From Elusimicrobiota bacterium (GTDB taxonomy: Bacteria > Elusimicrobiota > Elusimicrobia > UBA1565 > UBA9628): a stretch of 7,640 bases of DNA. Numbering within the stretch: the first letter of the stretch is position 1; each line of letters starts with the position of its first letter. The translations under genes were made by a program, and so were the position numbers. Where the stretch lies: assembly GCA_023249695.1 (NCBI GenBank), contig JAHFCD010000090.1:1-7640 (forward strand), written 5' to 3'. The notes under the pieces were generated by a model. It was not told where the DNA came from. It made no database searches and saw nothing but the letters and a program-made list of their open reading frames with translations. This document shows positions 4,503 to 7,640 of this stretch, piece by piece.

Positions 4503-6530
4503 ATGCCCACGATACCGCGCCCCCGCATACTCGTCGTCAGCTCCAGCGCCCGTTTGCAGGCGCGGATCATCGACCAGCTCATCGAACGCTACGAGCTGGT
4601 CGGCGGCCGCGCCGCCGAGCGCCTGCAGAACATCGCGCTGGCGGTGGTCGACGAAAGAGACTGGCTGAGCAGCGACACGCCGAAGATGCCCTGGCCGGTC
4701 GTCGTCGTGCGGACGCGGGGAGCGGGCCCCCTGCCCACGGCCGACGCGAGCGTGCGGGCCGAGTTCGAGCCCGAGGAGCTGACCGAGCGCATCGAGACGC
4801 ACCTCGCGCTCGCCCGCCTCCGACAAAGCGCGGCGAACAAGGAGAGCGCGCTCGTCGACCAGGCCGGACGAGCGCGAGAGCGCCTGACCTTCCTCGTCTC
4901 CGCCGCCGAGAAGATGGCGAACTCCGTGAGCCTCGGGGAGACTTTGGGCCATCTCTGCGGGGCCGCGGTGCCCCGCCTCGCCCAATGGTGCACGATCACC
5001 TTGCGCGAGAACGGGCGGCTCGCGCCCCCAGTCGTCGCGCACGAGTCGCCCGCCAAGGTCGGGCTCCTCGAGGAGCTCGGCCGCCTCAATTTCCAGGAAG
5101 GAGACCGCCGCCACCCGGTCCACCGGGCGCTCTCCTCCGGGCGGGCGGAGTTCGTCGCGAAGGCTCCGGAGTCGTTCATCACCCGGCTGGGCGGCTCCGA
5201 GCGGCACTCCGAACTGCTGCGGGAGCTGGGCGTCGGCGCCTTCATGTGCGTGCCGCTGCGCTCGCGCGGCAAGACGCTCGGCGCGATGATGCTCGGCGCC
5301 GACGCCGGCTGGCGCCCCCTCTGCCGCACCGACCTCGTGCTCGCCGAGCAGCTCGCGACGCGGGCCGGCGCCGCGATCGAGCGGGCCCAGCTCCATCATA
5401 AGGTCGAGGCCGAGCTGTCCGAGCGCCAGCGCGTCGAGACCGCCCTGCTCCGCCAGGAGGCGGATCACACCCTGATCCTGGACACGGTCCGGGCGATGAT
5501 CTGGTACAAGGACGCCGGCAACCGGGTCCTGCGCTGCAACCGCGCGGCCGCGCAGTCGGTCGGGAAGCCGGTCTCGGAGATCGAGGGCCGCCGCGTCGAG
5601 GAATTTTTTCCCGCGGCGCGCGCGCGCGCCTATCACCTCAACGATCTCGCCGTCATCGCCTCGGGGCAGGCCAAGATCGGCGAGCTCGAGGAGCTCAAGC
5701 TTCGCGGCGGAGTGAAACGCTGGATGCAGCGCGACACGCTCCCCTACCGCAACGACCTGGGCGCCATCGTCGGCGTCGTCGTCATCGCCGTCGACGTGAC
5801 CGAGCGCAAGCGCGCCGAGGACCTCGCGGTCGCCAAGGAGCGGGCGGAGCGCGAGTTCGTGGCGAACGTCTCGCACGAGTTCCGCACGCCCGTCGCCGCG
5901 ATCAAGGGCTTCGCGCAGACGCTCCGGGACGGCGCCTGGCGCGACGACGCCGAGCGGACGCGCTTCCTGAACATCATCGAGACGAACGCCGACCGGCTCG
6001 ACGCGCTCGTCGGCGACCTGCTCACGATGTCCAAGCTCGAAGGCAGCGAGCCGCGAGCGTCGGTCGCGACCGCGGTGCAGCGCGTCGCGCTCGACTGCGC
6101 GGCGAAGCTCGAGTCCCGCGCCAAGCGCAAGCGGCTGAACGTGTACGTCGCGGTGACGCGCGGCCTGCGCGTGAAGATGGAGCCGGAGCACCTGGCCCAG
6201 GCGCTCGAGCACCTGCTCGACAACGCGATCAAGTTCACGCCGCCCGGCGGCTGGATCCGCCTCGGCGCGCGCGCGTCGAAGCGGAAAGTGCTGATCGTCG
6301 TCGAGGACAGCGGCATCGGAATTCCGTCCACCCATCTGCCGCGCGTCTTCGACCGCTTCTTCCGCGTCATGAAGGGCGCGCAGCCCGGCAGCCCGGGCGT
6401 CGGCCTGCACATGGTCAAGAAGCTCGTCGAGGCCTACGGCGGGAGCGCCTCGGTTCGCAGCCGCCTCGCCCGCGGCTCGGCCTTCCGCCTCACGCTTCCC
6501 GCCGCCGCGAGGCGCGCGCCTAAAAAATAA
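4503..6530 (+). CDS. Sensor histidine kinase: degenerate receiver-GAF-PAS-HisKA-HATPase
   Basis: The product has 675 residues with no signal peptide or membrane helix, so it is a cytoplasmic sensor. Residues 8-108 look like a receiver fold (RILVVSSS, AVVDERD, VVVVRTR), but the usual acidic pair is replaced by Ser and the conserved Lys is absent, so it is probably not phosphorylated. A short helix leads to a GAF-like domain (about 125-297), a coiled linker (298-320) and a PAS domain (about 321-435, ending AVDVTERKRAE). The kinase core has the H-box SHEFRTP with His458, the N-box HLLDNAIKF with Asn574, the G1 box VEDSGIGIP (Asp602), an F-box FDRFFRV, and the G2 box GVGLHMVKK (632-640). All the residues needed for ATP binding and autophosphorylation are present. 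No response regulator is adjacent, so it is an orphan within this view. The signal is unknown. ATG 4503 is the first in-frame ATG and lies just before the receiver strand. Confidence 0.92.
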   Translation: MPTIPRPRILVVSSSARLQARIIDQLIERYELVGGRAAERLQNIALAVVDERDWLSSDTPKMPWPVVVVRTRGAGPLPTADASVRAEFEPEELTERIETHLALARLRQSAANKESALVDQAGRARERLTFLVSAAEKMANSVSLGETLGHLCGAAVPRLAQWCTITLRENGRLAPPVVAHESPAKVGLLEELGRLNFQEGDRRHPVHRALSSGRAEFVAKAPESFITRLGGSERHSELLRELGVGAFMCVPLRSRGKTLGAMMLGADAGWRPLCRTDLVLAEQLATRAGAAIERAQLHHKVEAELSERQRVETALLRQEADHTLILDTVRAMIWYKDAGNRVLRCNRAAAQSVGKPVSEIEGRRVEEFFPAARARAYHLNDLAVIASGQAKIGELEELKLRGGVKRWMQRDTLPYRNDLGAIVGVVVIAVDVTERKRAEDLAVAKERAEREFVANVSHEFRTPVAAIKGFAQTLRDGAWRDDAERTRFLNIIETNADRLDALVGDLLTMSKLEGSEPRASVATAVQRVALDCAAKLESRAKRKRLNVYVAVTRGLRVKMEPEHLAQALEHLLDNAIKFTPPGGWIRLGARASKRKVLIVVEDSGIGIPSTHLPRVFDRFFRVMKGAQPGSPGVGLHMVKKLVEAYGGSASVRSRLARGSAFRLTLPAAARRAPKK

Positions 6531-6774
6531 AGATGCTGCCCAAGGTCAGCGCGGCGCCGATGATCATGTTCTTGACGTCGCCGTTCTTCTTGCCGTAGCC
6601 GAGGTACACCATCCCGGCGAGGCCCATGACGGTGCTGCCCCCCATCTTCCAGTAGGTGGCCGCGTCGGCGGTGATGGCGGGCAAGGAGGACGCCGCGACC
6701 GTCCCCGTCGAGAGGTTCTGCGCGAGCGTCGGGAGGGCGTCCTCGTTCTGGAGGAGCACCGACTTGAGGTCCAT
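6520..6774 (-). CDS. Small two-helix membrane protein, coupled to the ClpP-like gene
   Basis: The product has 84 residues. The first 40 are mildly polar (MDLKSVLLQNEDALPTLAQN onward). Two hydrophobic segments follow at about 43-60 and 68-84, joined by a short basic turn, YGKKNGDVKN (60-69). A basic turn between two helices suggests a hairpin in the inner membrane with the loop in the cytoplasm. The pattern of helix, YGKK, then helix recalls a group of small bacterial membrane proteins sometimes labelled amino acid transport protein. That name has little meaning and is not adopted here. The ATG lies 2 bp after the stop of the ClpP-like gene with no Shine-Dalgarno sequence, so translation probably depends on coupling. 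This also suggests the two products act together. Its last 11 bp overlap the 3' end of the convergent histidine kinase gene. Confidence 0.7.
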   Translation of the reverse strand: MDLKSVLLQNEDALPTLAQNLSTGTVAASSLPAITADAATYWKMGGSTVMGLAGMVYLGYGKKNGDVKNMIIGAALTLGSIFIF

Positions 6775-6776
6775 CG

Positions 6777-7640
6777 CTAGCGGTAGTACGAGTCGCGGTT
6801 GTAGATGAAATACGCGTCGGCGTGCTGGAGCCGGGGCAGGCGCACGAAGCGGTCGCCCTTCGCGTCCGACTCCTCGGCCAGGCCGAAGGCGAGCTTGGGC
6901 TTGTCCTCGAGCTTGGTCTCCGGCTCCTTGAGGATGCCGGTCTCGCGAATCTCATGCACGACGTGGTCGATCCACTTGAGCTTGACCGCCGTGTCCGCGA
7001 ACTCCTCCCAGTCGCCGTCCACGTTCTGCTTGTACATCTCGGCGGTGAACTTCTCGATGGTGGTGCCCATCTTCTTCGCGATCGGCTCGCGCAGGCGGCG
7101 GTCCCACTCCTTGAGCACGTCGAGCTGCTGCTTCTGCTGCGTGGGATTGCCGAACAGCACGCTCCAGATCTGATGGTGCAGGATCACCGCGTTCGGATAG
7201 GCGTAGGACCGCGGCGCGAGCGTGGCGATCGTCGCGGCCATGCTCGCCGCGTAGGATTTCACGACCACCTGCACCGGCGCCTTGCTCGCCTGCATCGCCT
7301 TCAAAATACGGTAGCCCTCCATCACCGAGCCGCCGGGGCTCCGGTCGATCACGAGGAAGATCGGATACTCCTCGGACTTGTTGTTGAAGTAATGGATGCG
7401 CTCGGTCACGAAGTCCGCCGTGCCGTAGACGATCGGGCCCTCGATCGGGATGCGGCGGTCGGTGATCGTCAGAACCCCGTCCTTGAACGGCTCCTTCTCG
7501 TAATCGGGCTCGCGGTTGGGCTGCTTCTTCCACGCGTCCCGCTTCTCGAGCAGCTCGAGATCCGCCTTGATGGCGACCGTCTTGTTGTCGGCGATGTCGG
7601 ACTCCTGGCGCAGCTTGCGGGACTGGAAATCGAGCTCCGC
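6777..7640 (-). CDS. ClpP-fold serine peptidase with N-terminal extension (5' end outside window)
   Basis: A continuous frame of 287 codons enters from the right edge, so the start is missing. The internal GTG at 7409 lies inside the fold and is not the start. Residues below count from the edge. Residues 1-50 are charged and helical. The ClpP-type fold begins near 56 (GVLTITDRRIPIEGPIVYG) and includes the oxyanion-hole SPGG (101-104). The nucleophile Ser133 is in YAASMAA, His156 is in LHHQ, and the likely Asp210 is in VDGDWEEF, fifteen residues before the D of WID. That is the same spacing as in ClpP. The Ser-His-Asp triad therefore appears intact. The tail (about 230-287) is charged, ends in DSYYR, and has no counterpart in ordinary ClpP. 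The family makes ring-shaped peptidases that need an ATPase partner; none is visible here. Membership of the wider ClpP/SppA/crotonase clan is firm. Housekeeping ClpP is unlikely given both extensions. A 2-bp gap joins it to a small membrane protein. Confidence 0.85.
   Translation of the reverse strand, partial: AELDFQSRKLRQESDIADNKTVAIKADLELLEKRDAWKKQPNREPDYEKEPFKDGVLTITDRRIPIEGPIVYGTADFVTERIHYFNNKSEEYPIFLVIDRSPGGSVMEGYRILKAMQASKAPVQVVVKSYAASMAATIATLAPRSYAYPNAVILHHQIWSVLFGNPTQQKQQLDVLKEWDRRLREPIAKKMGTTIEKFTAEMYKQNVDGDWEEFADTAVKLKWIDHVVHEIRETGILKEPETKLEDKPKLAFGLAEESDAKGDRFVRLPRLQHADAYFIYNRDSYYR

Noticed and set aside
5616..5629. Fourteen-base alternating GC run, possible Z-DNA
   Set aside because: It encodes Ala/Arg codons inside the PAS domain of the kinase and is expected from codon choice at this GC content.
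4440..6410. Minus-strand open frame of 656 codons opposite the histidine kinase
   Set aside because: High GC leaves the antisense frame open. The product is Asp/Arg/Leu-rich without domains, while the plus strand has every histidine kinase motif.
7407..7409. GTG as the start of the ClpP-like gene
   Set aside because: The conserved first strands of the ClpP fold (GVLTITDRRIPIEGPIVYG) lie upstream in the same frame, and the frame continues to the window edge.

Overview
The window is a GC-rich stretch of bacterial chromosome that is almost wholly coding. It holds seven protein genes. Two of them run off the window: the first at its 3' end and the last at its 5' end. No stretch longer than about 130 bp lacks a gene. 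I saw no tRNA, rRNA, CRISPR array, insertion sequence or phage gene. The source cannot be named with certainty. High GC, signal-peptide proteins with Ala/Pro-rich regions, missing Shine-Dalgarno sequences and -10 boxes placed right at start codons argue against a typical enteric or Bacillus-like genome. My best guess, from general resemblance only, is a high-GC member of a less-studied phylum such as Elusimicrobiota.

Layout. Minus strand, left side: a 3'-truncated MFS-like membrane protein (1-2156) with a signal sequence and a roughly 225-residue Ala-rich extension. Upstream of it, on the same strand, is a small exported PrcB-like protein (2234-2758). A 126-bp divergent region (2759-2884) full of GC-rich inverted repeats separates this pair from a plus-strand run. 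That run is a CREST/alkaline-ceramidase-type integral membrane hydrolase (2885-3631), then an exported lysozyme-like protein (3641-4423), then a multidomain sensor histidine kinase (4503-6530). The kinase converges, with an 11-bp overlap, on a minus-strand pair: a ClpP-fold serine peptidase (6777 to beyond 7640) followed 2 bp later by an 84-residue two-helix membrane protein (6520-6774).

Five of the seven products are predicted to be exported or in the membrane, so the region looks like a cell-envelope neighbourhood (lipid amide hydrolysis, peptidoglycan, transport, sensing). It does not look like one dedicated pathway.

The most striking observation is regulatory. Four genes in a row (MFS, prcB-like, ceramidase-like, lysozyme-like) each have a TANNNT -10 hexamer followed by exactly six bases and then the start codon (GTG, ATG, GTG, ATG), with no Shine-Dalgarno sequence. 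This is the expected layout for leaderless mRNAs. For the MFS gene the -10 is joined by a good -35 at 17-bp spacing. The histidine kinase has a similar -10 box giving a predicted leader of only about 12 nt.
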